Origin: Alectoria sarmentosa
Lineage: Eukaryota; Ascomycota; Lecanoromycetes; Lecanorales; Parmeliaceae
Assembly: GCA_009733775.1 (NCBI GenBank)
Contig: WOGZ01000009.1
Location: forward strand, 234,097 to 298,096
DNA: 64,000 nt
Reading direction: 5' to 3'
Position numbers and translations under genes: made by a program. Of the stretch, positions 21,800 through 32,368 are shown piece after piece. The notes under the pieces were generated by a model that saw only the letters and a program-made list of their open reading frames with translations, searched no databases and was not told where the DNA came from. Every line of letters starts with the position of its first letter. The stretch's first letter is position 1.

Positions 21800-23693
21800 G
21801 GGAGAAAGACGGCCAGGAGACAGAAAGGCATGACGAGGAAGGATTTTGAGACATTTGGTCGGTTGGTCGCCGGGTGGATGGTACGGGCTGGAGCTGTTTG
21901 ATGCGCAGCACGGGTGGGATTGGGGGAGGACTGGCGAACTTTCCCGTCCGGGCTCGCTTATTTGCTTTGAGGCTCTTTGGGTATTTACCTTTGTTTTCAA
22001 TTGACAGCAATTGATATTTCTGGCGATTGGGGGAATTGGATGGAGAAGACTGGCCAATAGAATCCGTAGACTTTTTTTACTTGTCGGTACTCGGGTCTGG
22101 ATAATGTTGAATTGGCTCAGCGGCTAGGTTGGAAAAGGGAGGAGGTGGATAGTGTATGTTGGAAAAGGGAGGAGGGTGGATAGTGTATGCCAATTGCAAA
22201 TGGATTGGCCATGCACACAGGTACTAGTAGTCTACGGGTGAGATAGGAGGATGGTTCCGGAAGCTTCCACTTCCATTTGAATGATGCCACTCCCTCGTCT
22301 CGTAGAGTCCTAGAAGCCTAGAGTGCTAGAGTCGTAGCCTGATGTGCTTTGGATCCTTCAATTCGGATGAAACAAGAGTTGGATGCTTTGGCTTGATACA
22401 TATCAAGAGCTACCTTACTTAATCTCCAACCTATCAAGATTCAGGGGTAGCGCGCGGCAGCTTGGTTTAGTGCATCCGGGCCCGCAGGCCGAGCCACCGA
22501 CGGTCGACCCCTCTTTTGATTCTTTGATTCACGATTCTTATGATTTGACTCTTGAAGGATGGCATTACCCTATTCAGGTGCAGGGTCAAGTCTGGGACTG
22601 GGGACTGTCAGTTACAAGTCCAATCAAAAGAGTCCCGGCTTTACTTTACTTCTCTTCTCTTTTCTCTCATTCCTCTTCCTCCTTCTTCTTCTTCTTCTTC
22701 TCTCTTCCTTGAGACACGGTGAAAAGGTGCCCGCCTCGCCTGCCAAGCCGTCATTAAGGTAGTCCTCCCGCCCTATTCCTAAGGTAGCCAATGTACCTCA
22801 GACTCCAAATTTCAAGGTAGATGCTCCCTACCGGTACATAGTCTGTAGACCACGACACTCCCAGCCGCTATCCTTCCGTCATCACTCATCACTCATCATT
22901 AATGTACATTACTTCCCCGTGATTCATTTGACTCGTTTCACACGGTGACATATGGTTTTTTTACTAGTACCAACTAACTAGGATTCCGATCAACGGGCCT
23001 TGAAATTGAAACCGAGTCTGTGCCGCTCACTCTTGATCAATCTTACGCCCTTGGAGCTCGCACCCCAGCATAAAGTAAGGTACTTAGGACGACGCACTAC
23101 CGAGAGCAAGCTTGATCGTGAACCGTTCAATCTGACAATCCATGTCTGCCATGCATCCTCCCGCATCTGGAGCCATCATCTTTGTCTTCTCGCCCAAATC
23201 ATTGCTCTTGCTAACATGCTCTGGCTCATCTCGTCTCCTAACCGAGCTCTCTGCCATCCCCGCACTCGTTAGCACTCTCTCAACTGTCTGGACACTGAAA
23301 CCTGACTATGGAAGACGACTGCTATGTATCCCGGTACATTCCTGGACTGTATTCCGGCACATCGGCTGGGTCCTGAGCTGGACAGTAGCAAGCGTACGCG
23401 GACGAGAGAGGGGCAGGCGAGAGGGGATCAAAGGTCTTGGTGCGGCCAAGGGAACAGTAGATAGGATGACTTGATATAAATCTCTCTTTGCCCCCAATCC
23501 GTTTGACCTCTGCTCCAGGACATCACAGAATCGTCTTCCACACTCATTCCTCTTGCATCAGCATCTCCATTTCTTCCTTTCTTTCTTCTCAATCCTTCTC
23601 CATTCAGACGCATCAAGCTCGTCTTTTACTTTTCCCACCTTCTACATTCGCCCTGTCAACTTATTTTCATCATCACGTTACAATCCCACCACA
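21800..23693. other. Gene-free interval (~1.9 kb)
   Basis: Between two plus-strand genes. It holds a 30/31-nt tandem duplication (22128-22188), a (TTC)n-type pyrimidine tract near 22675-22707 and, at the 3' end, a TC-rich leader before the secreted-protein gene. No supported gene. Confidence 0.5.
22128..22188. repeat. Short tandem duplication (2 copies of ~30 nt)
   Basis: The unit begins GTTGGAAAAGGGAGGAGG and ends GGATAGTGTAT. Copy 1 is 22128-22157 (30 nt) and copy 2 is 22158-22188 (31 nt, one extra G). Near-identity indicates a recent slippage or duplication event. Confidence 0.85.
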
Positions 23694-24848
23694 ATGCATT
23701 TCCCTCCTTTCTCCGCCCTTCTTCTCTGGGCCGGCACTGTCGCAGCCACGCCCCGCCATCCCGGCAAGGGTAAGTGGGAGCACTTCCATCATCACTTCTC
23801 CTTCGCGTCCCTCGAGCATGTATCCGCCGGCTTCACCATGCCTTCTGGAACCATGCCTTCTGGAACAGGCACGGCCCCGGTGATCCCTCAGGGCACAGTG
23901 CTGGTCACTCGTCCCAAGGCGGTCGTACCCAACGTGCCCTCCGTGTCCTCGACCGAGTCCGCCGGAGACGACACGGACAAGGAAGCCGCCAAGCCAAAAG
24001 AGAACCCAGGCTTACCATCTTCCTCAGCGTCAACAACGACATCCTCTTCGACGTCAGCTGCCAGTAAGCCAGCACCCACTACGTCTACGTCCCCATCCTC
24101 CGGTGGTGGGGTCTCCTACAGCGCCACCTTCACTGAGTACGTCATTCTGTGCTCCAGAATCTACCTCCCTCCCTGCCCTTTCATTGCACACACTGACAAA
24201 CCACAGATACGGGCTCAACGACGGCAACGGTTCTCCCAACTGCAACGCCGCTACCGTCTCTTGTGGCTTCTACAACACCCCTGGGTACAACGCGGCCGTT
24301 TCACAAAACCTGTTCGGTGCCGCGTCGGGCAAAACCGACACCTGCGGTACCTGCTGGCAACTCGACCCGGTATCAAACCCGAATGCTGCCGATAGCACCG
24401 CGACGGTGGCTGGGCTGAGTCCAATTGTGGTTATGGTGAACAACCTTTGCCCGGCGTCAAGTAATGAGAAGGATGTAAGTGTCCACTGTTCCCACCTCTC
24501 ATTCAGATTGAGTTCAAATATGCTGACAAACATCCTCAAAACCCAGTGCGGTCAAGCAACTCTTCAAGATACCAATTTTGCAGGTAAGCTGCCCTCACCA
24601 CAACTCCCCTACTCAGGCCCCACCTTTTTGCCTCTCTCCACTCCAGCAAAAGGCTAATACCATCCTGCCTAGGTGCCAACGTAAACTTCGACCTCTGCAA
24701 AGACGACGGCGCCGCCAACGCCCTCTTCGGCAGCTCGGGTATCGGCATGGCTTTCGGCAAAGCCACGGAGGTCAGCTGTACTTTGTGGACGGGAAGCCAG
24801 AATTACACTACGGGCACTATGCCGAGCGAGCCTCTTGAGACGTCTTGA
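23694..24848 (+). CDS. Secreted expansin-like / barwin-like double-psi beta-barrel protein
   Basis: Exons 23694-24136, 24207-24474, 24547-24583, 24673-24848 (307 residues). The N-terminus MHFPPFSALLLWAGTVAATP is a clear signal peptide. Then comes a His-rich stretch, a MPSGTMPSGT direct repeat, and a long Ser/Thr/Pro linker likely to be O-glycosylated. The C-terminal ~150 residues are the barrel: YGLNDGNGSPNCNAATVSC, then TCGTCWQL, VVMVNNLCP, CGQATLQDTNFA, and VNFDLCKDDGAANALFGSSG. The cysteine pattern matches fungal expansin-like (DPBB) proteins related to GH45 and barwin folds. It probably acts on the cell wall or plant polymers outside the cell, without proven catalysis. I did not identify a carbohydrate-binding module. 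All four exons join in frame, and the 37-nt third exon restores the Cys-containing segment. Confidence 0.82.
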
Positions 24849-25561
24849 GCGGGGTCATTGGAGCATATTCGGCGGGGCGATGGTGGAAGTGGTGGATGAG
24901 AAGGAGACATGGTGTGGCATGGATGCATTTGCATATACATTTTCTTCTTGACGACGAGACCGAGTGGCCTCCGTCGTAACTTGTTTCTTACTTCGGCGAA
25001 GGAGTGGAGTGTTGGCTCTTTTGGCAAGAGCGTCCGCTCCTTCGTCCACACCTCTTTGACAGCCTGGCTATAATGGTCCCGGCCGAGTGTATATTTCTAC
25101 TTTTCTTAAAATTTTCGCCTACTCGATAGCAGTCAAGCGATAATGACATGCATTCGTTTGATCGGACGATCTCATTTACTTTCTTGACCCAACATCAAAA
25201 CTTCTCCGTCTTTGCTCCTGCTTGACGGGCAAGCAAGACTGCGCCAGAAAGAGTGTGCGGTCTGGTGCTTTGAATATCTTGGTCGTCACGTAGGTCCAAT
25301 CTTCGGTATCATGCCGAGAATTGATGATTTTGAAGGGATCAGAAGTTGCTTCGTGTCGATGCGCGTTCAATGGCGGTTGTGTCGACTTGACTCGGGATCT
25401 ACAATGCTTTCGACTGCCATGATTGTTTCGCGTCTCGTCTAGTGGCTACGAGGATTGAAGCAACGGCAGCCCGAGGGGAGCTTTTTTGGCCAGCAAGGAT
25501 CCCGGCATTGAAACTCAATATGAATTGGACTTTTGATCTTGTGTATATATTATTGTAGTGC
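24849..25561. other. Intergenic, convergent 3' ends
   Basis: About 700 bp between convergent genes. Only 3' UTR-like sequence; no supported gene or repeat. Confidence 0.5.
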
Positions 25562-28500
25562 CTAAGTATCTACAGCATCCGCGTCTTGTAGCTTCACCCT
25601 CCGAGACGAAGGAAACGATCCGGGTATCTCGTCATTGATCTGATTCTCCCACAAGCCAAACTTCCTGTACATCCGGATACCCCAATCGAGAATCTTCTGG
25701 TCCTTATCGCTGAGTCGGAATTTGTCAAGATCGGCTGCAGAGCCTGGACCTTCTGGGTTTTCACTCGTTGCTGTCTTCGACTTTTGGGTCTCGATTAGAA
25801 CCTCCTTCATGCCCGCGCGGAGAAGCCGTCTAGTTTCCAAGACTGGCCGCAGGATGCAGCGGAGCATGTAGAGCGTTGGAGTCACCACCCGTTCGCGACG
25901 TCCAAGAGATGCGCGAAATGGCTGCTCTCGCTTTCGGACATCGGGCGCACGACACCATTGCTCCCATAGATGCTTCCCTGCAAGACTTCCGTAGCAATCC
26001 ACCATGGTCTCTAGAATGATGTTGAAAGCATTAGGCGTAATGTCAGCACTGGCATGCGCTCGCATATCTTCTCCTGGAGCTCTTTTAGTAATCTTGCCCA
26101 GACTCCCCGGTAGTGTTTGCAATACCCGACCAAGCTGATTGGCCATCCTGGTTTGAGAGAAGTCGGCTATAAGCTGCGAGGGATCAGTCTTGGAATTGTA
26201 TTTGCCATTGATCAAGTTCTGTACAAGGGCGAGTGCTCGTGGAACCGAGTCGGTATTGGCGTGGTCTGACGGCTCGTGCTCCATCAATAAGATGGCTTTC
26301 GCAATCGTGGTAGCATCGCTAGGTTTCCATGCCATTTCGGGTTCATTTTTAAGGTACTCCAGTAGTTCTTCGACAGCGGTCCACTTTCCCAAGACAACCT
26401 GGAAACGTAACAGGGCATGAACAACCGGCTCCGACAGTGGCGTCTCTAAGTTTACGAGGATCTTTGTAAGTAGACGGGAATCTGATGTTGCTGTTCCAAA
26501 TCGGAGGAGCGCTGGCTGCAAGTTCTGATCGGAATAGAGGGCAGGATCCATCAGACCTCCGTCGACGTCTTCATTCAAAAGGAGCCAATTCCCTAGTTCG
26601 AACAGCCTGCTGTTTGTGATAAGGTCTATGAAGGAAGCAAGAGCGCTCGGTGGGATTTTAGGAGGCTGCACAAGCGCCACATAGTCCTCTTTGTCTCCGA
26701 CGAGGTCTGAAACGTCGTCGCCTCTTCCAACTCGTTCTCTCAATTCATCCGCAAAGGCCCTTATTTTCAATTCACGCTGTTTATCAATAGTGCTTTGGAT
26801 CTTCTTAAATGTCTGAAGGCTTCCTTGCAGATCTCCATCAATCGAGAAACGGTGAAGGTTTCTGTGGCGTAAGCCTAGAACGGCCGCGCAATCGTCTATC
26901 TCCTGGTCCTGAGCCGAGGTTATCGAGCCAGAATTGCGAGTCACCTGCTTGAAATCGGTGGACATCAAGTCAAGAAACCTATGGAGTGGTCTGGGCTGCT
27001 CTTTGACGTTCCCGAAGCATTCAACAACGCGTAGGATGGCAGCGTCCATGAAGTTGCCATCAAGCTCCGGACGATTCCGGTCAAGCAAAGCTTTACACGC
27101 GATTACACTCCGTCGAAGCTCAACAGTGGTCATACCAGGGCCTCCAACAGGAGATTGGGAGTCGTTGAGCAAGCCATCTCTGAGAGCTAATACGACTTCC
27201 CGACTGACTGTGCGGGTACCCATCTCAACATGTGAATTCGTACCAGTCGCTATTCCAATACCGCCTACCTGGTTCAAACGGGTTTTGTCGATCTCTAGCT
27301 TCAAGATGGATGTCCAGTCAAGCTTTGGTGCTTTCATCTCGCAGATCTCCTGCCAGCTGATAGTCGACCACCGTGTATCCTCGGACTCTTTTCGCCTTCC
27401 CATTTCGATGACAATCCAAATTCCTTCAAGAACCCAACCACCTTCGACGCAGGCCCATAGGATGAGGTCCAGCCACAACTCGGGTCCAAACTCGCGAAGT
27501 TTGGGCTGCACGCTAGCCTTGGGCAATTCGTATCCTTGTGACATAGCCTTTGTAATCGTCTCTTCCCACTGAATTCCCCATTCAACATCTGACAACGTGC
27601 TCATGATACGCCGTGATAGCAGATGCAAAGTTGGCGGGCGTTGAAGGACATTTGGATCCTTTGGGGGAGCATAATTGTAGATGGAATCAGGAAATGCATT
27701 GATACGATGTAGATGTGCTAGTATCCGAAAGACATGAGACATGATAACGCTGTAGCTAGAATCCTCCGCTGGACGATCTGCTGCCTGTAGGATCATCGTG
27801 CCCAGACTCTGCCAGATTTGTCCAAGAGTCTTGCGCCCTAGCATGTGAGGGTCGTCCCAACGATCTGAATCACAAGGCCAGGCGTATTGATAAAGAGACA
27901 AACGGCCATACCATTCGTTGTGCTCCGGCGACGCATCCGAGAGCTGAGGCATTTCAGCTTGTATTGCGTTCTCTGTAACCTCGTCCAGACTTTGATCGAC
28001 GGTCCGCCACAATAGAGGTGGCAGCTCGCTCGACCTCCTCTCCATCTCTCTATGACCCGGATATCTCTCCATCATAGCCTTGACTAGCCAGATCACTGCT
28101 TCCCATCGTTCCTGGTATACACCAATGTAGCTTAACAGATCCGATTTGCAGTACGATCTTGCTAGGGAGAGAACCTCTGGTAAAGTGCGGATTGGTTGTA
28201 GAGCTTCGTGTTGGATCACTCCATCCGCGGCCCCAAGACGTAGATTCAGAGGAAGGTACGATTCGACAGCGGTAGCCCATGCTGCAGGCTTTAGCCGGCG
28301 GGGCGAAGAGACGAGACCCTCCACCTCAAGCGGCAGGCCACGCTTGCTATAGGCGTGACCGTCAACACTGTCCTCAGTCGAGAATTGAGAGGCGGCAACT
28401 GATGCGTGTCTTCGGGAGCCCTGATATTTCACCCCTTGGGTCCATCTGGGCACCGTACATTCCTGAATGATTGCTGGGACCAGAAAGGCTGGGATAGTTC

Positions 28501-28582
28501 CAGTATTTGTGCTAGAATTAGGACGGCTGAAAGCGTGCACGAAGCCTCTGAGTGCAGGCGAGGCTCTTGCCATTGGTGGCAA
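25562..28582 (-). CDS. Large hypothetical protein, probably mitochondrial
   Basis: A single-exon open frame of 1006 residues. The N-terminus (MPPMARASPALRGFVHAFSR, later GSRRHASVAASQFSTED) is Arg/Ser/Ala-rich without early acidic residues and has a plausible presequence cleavage region, suggesting import into mitochondria. The rest is helical with Trp- and Leu-rich stretches (ELWLDLILWACVEGGWVLEG, then VHALLRFQVVLGKWTAVEEL). These could be degenerate PPR/TPR-like helical repeats, but no canonical motif can be aligned by eye. The family is not recognised; a role in mitochondrial gene expression would be a guess. The length and codon use argue strongly that the frame is real. It is divergent from the zf-PARP gene, 424 bp away. 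Confidence 0.75.
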   Translation of the reverse strand: MPPMARASPALRGFVHAFSRPNSSTNTGTIPAFLVPAIIQECTVPRWTQGVKYQGSRRHASVAASQFSTEDSVDGHAYSKRGLPLEVEGLVSSPRRLKPAAWATAVESYLPLNLRLGAADGVIQHEALQPIRTLPEVLSLARSYCKSDLLSYIGVYQERWEAVIWLVKAMMERYPGHREMERRSSELPPLLWRTVDQSLDEVTENAIQAEMPQLSDASPEHNEWYGRLSLYQYAWPCDSDRWDDPHMLGRKTLGQIWQSLGTMILQAADRPAEDSSYSVIMSHVFRILAHLHRINAFPDSIYNYAPPKDPNVLQRPPTLHLLSRRIMSTLSDVEWGIQWEETITKAMSQGYELPKASVQPKLREFGPELWLDLILWACVEGGWVLEGIWIVIEMGRRKESEDTRWSTISWQEICEMKAPKLDWTSILKLEIDKTRLNQVGGIGIATGTNSHVEMGTRTVSREVVLALRDGLLNDSQSPVGGPGMTTVELRRSVIACKALLDRNRPELDGNFMDAAILRVVECFGNVKEQPRPLHRFLDLMSTDFKQVTRNSGSITSAQDQEIDDCAAVLGLRHRNLHRFSIDGDLQGSLQTFKKIQSTIDKQRELKIRAFADELRERVGRGDDVSDLVGDKEDYVALVQPPKIPPSALASFIDLITNSRLFELGNWLLLNEDVDGGLMDPALYSDQNLQPALLRFGTATSDSRLLTKILVNLETPLSEPVVHALLRFQVVLGKWTAVEELLEYLKNEPEMAWKPSDATTIAKAILLMEHEPSDHANTDSVPRALALVQNLINGKYNSKTDPSQLIADFSQTRMANQLGRVLQTLPGSLGKITKRAPGEDMRAHASADITPNAFNIILETMVDCYGSLAGKHLWEQWCRAPDVRKREQPFRASLGRRERVVTPTLYMLRCILRPVLETRRLLRAGMKEVLIETQKSKTATSENPEGPGSAADLDKFRLSDKDQKILDWGIRMYRKFGLWENQINDEIPGSFPSSRRVKLQDADAVDT

Positions 28583-29006
28583 TACTTGAGCCCCAAAGAG
28601 ATGTTCTCTTGGATCGCCATGGTACCAGATTCAAAGTCTTTTTGATGGGTTTGCGGTAGCCATTATCGCCCCAATTTACATGAAGAAATCAAACTAGAAA
28701 TGAAGAGGGTCTTCACCACTCCTAAAAATGTCGATGAGAGTGCTATCTTCTTAGCGTGTTATCCAACGAGCCAACCTCCATTTCTCGCACTTTCCATAGG
28801 GCTGAAATTCTAGCATTTTCTTGGCGCTTCCCGTCTCAGATCCACGCAATAAGTGTCAACACTAATGTATCTTTCTTAGACAATCCCGATGGTACAAGTT
28901 CTTTACCTTTATCAGCAAATTTGACAGGGATATCTCGGCTCATTGAACAAATCATAGAGTCGTATACTTGAAAGTTAACATACCGAGAGTCCATAACTCA
29001 CTCAAT
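28583..29006. other. Divergent promoter region
   Basis: 424 bp between the start of the mitochondrial-type gene (-) and the zf-PARP gene (+). It must hold both promoters. A 71-codon open frame at 28756-28971 lies here but has no family features and is probably chance. Confidence 0.4.
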
Positions 29007-30592
29007 ATGTCTGGGACGTTTCGCATCGGTATGTGATATTCTCTGTTTGCTCACATTCTCCATGTCATTTCTGTCACCTGTGTGTTGCCACGCCGAATGC
29101 TTTCCCAAACCACCTTAGTGTTGAGATGCTGCTTCCCTCTGCTTTTCCAACATGTCAGCTTTGTTGTGAGCTAAGACAATGATTCTACAGAGGTCTCGAC
29201 GACTGGTCGCGCTGGATGCAAGAGTACTGAGTGCAAAAGAGAGGGTATCAAAATCCAAAAGGGTCAGCTGCGATATGGCGCATTCATCACTGGTCCAGAC
29301 TGGCAAAGCTGGGCTTGGAAACACTGGTAGGTATCACATAATTCTTTGCCATTCTTGCCCTTGTTCTTGCTGTTCTCATCCACCTGTAGGGGTTGCGTGA
29401 CCCCCAAACAAATTTCCAACCTCAGTAAGGACGTTGAAGGCGATCCCAACCAGCTCGACGGCTACGATGAGCTTCCTGAAGAATTTCAAGCAAAAGTCGT
29501 GAATGCGTTAGAGCAAGGCCATGTCGATGATGAAGACTGGGGCTGGGTACTATTGTTTACTAATGATCTATATACATCTAATTGACTGGGTTCAGGACGT
29601 CGAGATGAATCGCGAAGGAAAAAGTGGCTACTTAACCCTTGAGAGTAAGCGACGTCTAAAGGCAGAAGCTCAAGTGAGTAATTCCAATGGCCTATTGGAA
29701 ACCCTTGTTGTTCGTATGGTCCTTTTGATCTAATTGTCCGAAGGCCTTAAAGGAGGAGGCTGCAGGAGAAGGAAGTGCAAGCCCTAGCAAGATTGATACT
29801 AAGAAGCGTGGTCATGTCAAGGATGATCCGGACGCGGAACCGCCAGCGAAGAAATCCAAAGCTAGGACCAAGAAAGATCTGAAGATCGAGAATGAGGATG
29901 CTGAAAGCGGATCTGAGAAAGAAGGTCCAATAACCAAAAAAGCCAAACCCATAACCAAGAAAGAACCGAAGATCAAGAATGAGGATGCTGACGGCGGATC
30001 TGAGAACCAAGTGACTGCAAGCAAGAAGACAAAACCCAAGACCAAAAAAGAATCGAGGGTCATAAACGACGACGCCGAAGTCGGATCTGAGAACGAAGCG
30101 CCTGCAAACAAAAAGACCAAAGCTGGCATCAAGAAAGGGAGAAAAGCCAAAGGAGATGACGGTGATGGAGATTTCGAGAAAACTGACCAGCCAGTCAAGA
30201 AAAGCCGCAAACAGGTCAAGAAAGTCAAAGGTGAAGATGAGCCCGCTTTGCACGTCAAGGACGAGAGTGATCTCGATGCTCTTCCTCCGCTTGTAGCGAA
30301 GAAGACACGAGCTCCACGCAAAGCCGCAACAGCCAAGAAGATTAAGGACGAGGACACCGAGGCCGATGATATTGATACCGCTTCTGAGCTTGAGAAACCT
30401 CTTGGCGGCGTCAAGCTAGAGCAGACCTCGGAGCCTGAAGCTAAAGTCAGCGAGGACGCCCCAAAGTCCCAAAAAGGCCGCAAGAAAGCATTCAAGAAAG
30501 CTGTGGACGGTCCGGAGAACAAGAAAGATGTAAAGCTTAAGGTCAGAGTGCTAGTCGCCTACTTGATTGGTGAACAAGCTGACGAGGTATGA
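29007..30592 (+). CDS. PARP-type zinc-finger protein with lysine-rich tandem repeats
   Basis: Exons 29007-29028, 29191-29326, 29390-29546, 29596-29673, 29744-30592 (413 residues). The joins rebuild a zf-PARP finger: SGTFRIE/VSTTGRAGCKSTEC, then IKIQKGQLRYGAFI, GPDWQSWAWKHW/GCVTPKQI. Ligands are C-x4-C and H-x2-C, as in PARP1 and DNA ligase III fingers that recognise DNA breaks. A helical spacer (LDGYDELPEEFQAKVV) follows. The long C-terminal tail has three clear 29-residue repeats starting KKSK, KKAK and KKTK (29849-30109) and a degenerate fourth. They alternate basic clusters with acidic NEDAE-like blocks. There is no PARP catalytic domain, so this is a finger-only protein. The first exon is only 22 nt; its join to E/VSTTG is phase-consistent. 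A nuclear DNA-damage sensing role is inferred. Confidence 0.85.
29849..30196 (+). repeat. Coding 87-nt tandem repeat in the zf-PARP gene
   Basis: Units at 29849-29935, 29936-30022 and 30023-30109 each encode 29 residues of the pattern KKxKxxTKK-x3-x-IxN-[ED]DA-x2-GSE. 30110-30196 encodes a diverged fourth unit. The exact period and conserved phase show internal duplication under coding constraint. Confidence 0.85.
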
Positions 30593-30649
30593 TTAGGCAA
30601 CCCCGGCTGCCCCACGGTCCAACGGAAGGGTGACTCGCTCACAGGCGGC

Positions 30650-30905
30650 CTAATTTCTGTCTAGGTCACCATTGTTCTCTGCTGATAGATCGAGATCGTC
30701 CAAAATCTTGACTATTTGCAAGGCGTTGGGGGCATGACGTAGATCTCGGAGCATTGCAAAGCTAGCAGCTACTACGTTCTGATCAGAGCTCTCATCCACC
30801 GACTCAAGAAGCTATATCATGGCATCCCTGGCTGCATTCAAAGAGCGTTAGATACCCATTTCTTCTGTGTTGTCAGCTTTATTCGTGGGCGTTAGAGCCG
30901 AAGAG
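30650..30905 (-). pseudogene. Fragment of a decayed gene with two in-frame stops
   Basis: Reading the minus strand gives ALTPTNKADNTEEMGI, stop, RSLNAARDAMI, stop, LLESVDESSDQNVVAASF, then AMLRDLRHAPNALQIVKILD and a final TAG at 30650-30652. The composition and amphipathic helical pattern are protein-like and continue through both stops. The stops are TAA and TAG, each one C-to-T change from a Gln codon. No start codon or family was identified. It may be a relic C-terminus, possibly of a fungal regulatory protein (guess). Confidence 0.4.
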
Positions 30906-31377
30906 TGTTGCTAAGCCTAGAATAGAACAGTTACATAGACATGTTGAGACCCAATTGCGCTTCGGTCGAAGACTATGTACTGTTCGTGACATCTAACCTT
31001 GCCTGGGACATCCTACCAGGAGACCATTCACCCTGAATCTTCTCAGGGCACTTCCCGGAGGAATCAGGCAAGCTGTTTGGAAAAGTGGCAGCACGCCTGA
31101 GGTGGATTCCATTGACGGTAAGAGGCCTACCTCTTGCACGCTGATTTATGAATGAAAGACCCCCAGTCAAACTGGATCTTGATCTATGTAAGTCCACACT
31201 TTTTCTCTACCTCAAAAGTTTTGTCCATCCACCCTTTACTGTTGGTGAGAGACCCTTCTTCTGCTTGTTGACTTGGGAAAGCCGTGAAGGAAAGCCGCAA
31301 GCTAGACAATGAATGGTAGTCATGGGATGAAGAGTGAAGTTTGATAACAAGTCGGATAGTGAATCAAACACCTAAAG

Positions 31378-31799
31378 ACGGTGAAGCTAGAGACGGTGAA
31401 GCTAATGCAGACCATGAATTTAAAGATGATGAAGTTAAAGACGGTGAATTTAAAGATGGTGAAGTTATAGACGTTGGGATTTGAAGATGGTGAAGCTACA
31501 GACGGATAATAGTGAAGTTACAAACGGATGAATTTAAAGATGATGAAGTTACAGACGGTGAATTTAATTATGGTGAAGCTAAAGACGTTGAAGCTAATGG
31601 AGACGGTGAATTTAAAGATTGGTGAAGCTCAAGATGGTGAAGTTATAGACGGGTGAATTTAAAGATAATGAAGCTATAAACGGTGAATTTAAATATTGGT
31701 GAAGCTCAAGATGGTGAAGTTACAGACGAGTGAATTTAAAGATAATGAAGCTACAAACGGTGAATTTAAGGATAGTGAAGCTACAGACGGTGAAGCATA
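31378..31799. repeat. Imperfect 15-nt minisatellite (GACGGTGAAxxTAxA type)
   Basis: Alternating 15-nt units such as GACGGTGAAGCTACA, GACGGTGAATTTAAA and GATGGTGAAGTTATA run for about 420 bp with scattered single-base indels. The first ~110 bp read in one frame as DGE-x-x pentapeptides (DGEAR, DGEAN, DGEFK, DGEVI) before a stop; later indels break the frame. This looks like a former coding pentapeptide repeat or an expanding satellite. Confidence 0.85.
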
Positions 31800-32368
31800 G
31801 CCATGATTTCGATAGACATTTTGCAACCTCTTCGTCCTCGACCTCTTTACTTCCAACCATCTTTCCTCAACCACCGACTACCATCTCCTCGGATTGATTT
31901 TCCTTAACTTCTATACGATCCAGCGAAGCTCATAGCAATATCCCTTACATACCGAGCGGCAGCATAATGCTAATCTATCTCGCTCGACTGGCAGCTTTCT
32001 AAAGCGTTTTGCCGAGCTGGTCTTCGTCTTCACGTCGCTGGCGTTTTCGGACTACCACGTCAGTTGGGCGTTTTCGACGAGGTGCCCTTATAAGAATCGA
32101 CTTGCTCTCCACGGAATTGCACGTCAACAGTACACTTCTTACAGGATATTGCCCAGCGAATCTGCAGCTACAACAGTGTCATACTTCGCAATTACAGTTT
32201 GTTCCAAGGCATCCTACGCGAATCAAGGTCTGCTAGTTCCACATCCCTCGCGACTTCTGTATCTGGGTTTGCACCTCAACATGTGAGCATCCTAGAGCAC
32301 GCCTAGCTGTAGCCGCAGAATTCTTCCGTGCTGCTCATACTGACTCCAAGATATTCCAGCTCTTCGTC

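Larger units (their letters stand above)
30593..32368. other. Decayed intergenic region with gene relic and minisatellite
   Basis: About 1.8 kb between two plus-strand genes. It contains a disabled minus-strand coding relic (30650-30905) and an imperfect 15-nt minisatellite (31378-31799). The final ~400 bp is probably the promoter and leader of the helicase gene. Confidence 0.55.

Noticed and set aside
28756..28971. 71-codon open frame between divergent genes
   Set aside because: No motif, weak composition, and located in a region needed for two promoters.
29747..30522. Long minus-strand open frames opposite the zf-PARP tail
   Set aside because: They mirror the Lys-rich repeat (giving Phe/Leu/Ser-rich shadows). 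The plus-strand exon has correct splice phases and a zinc finger.
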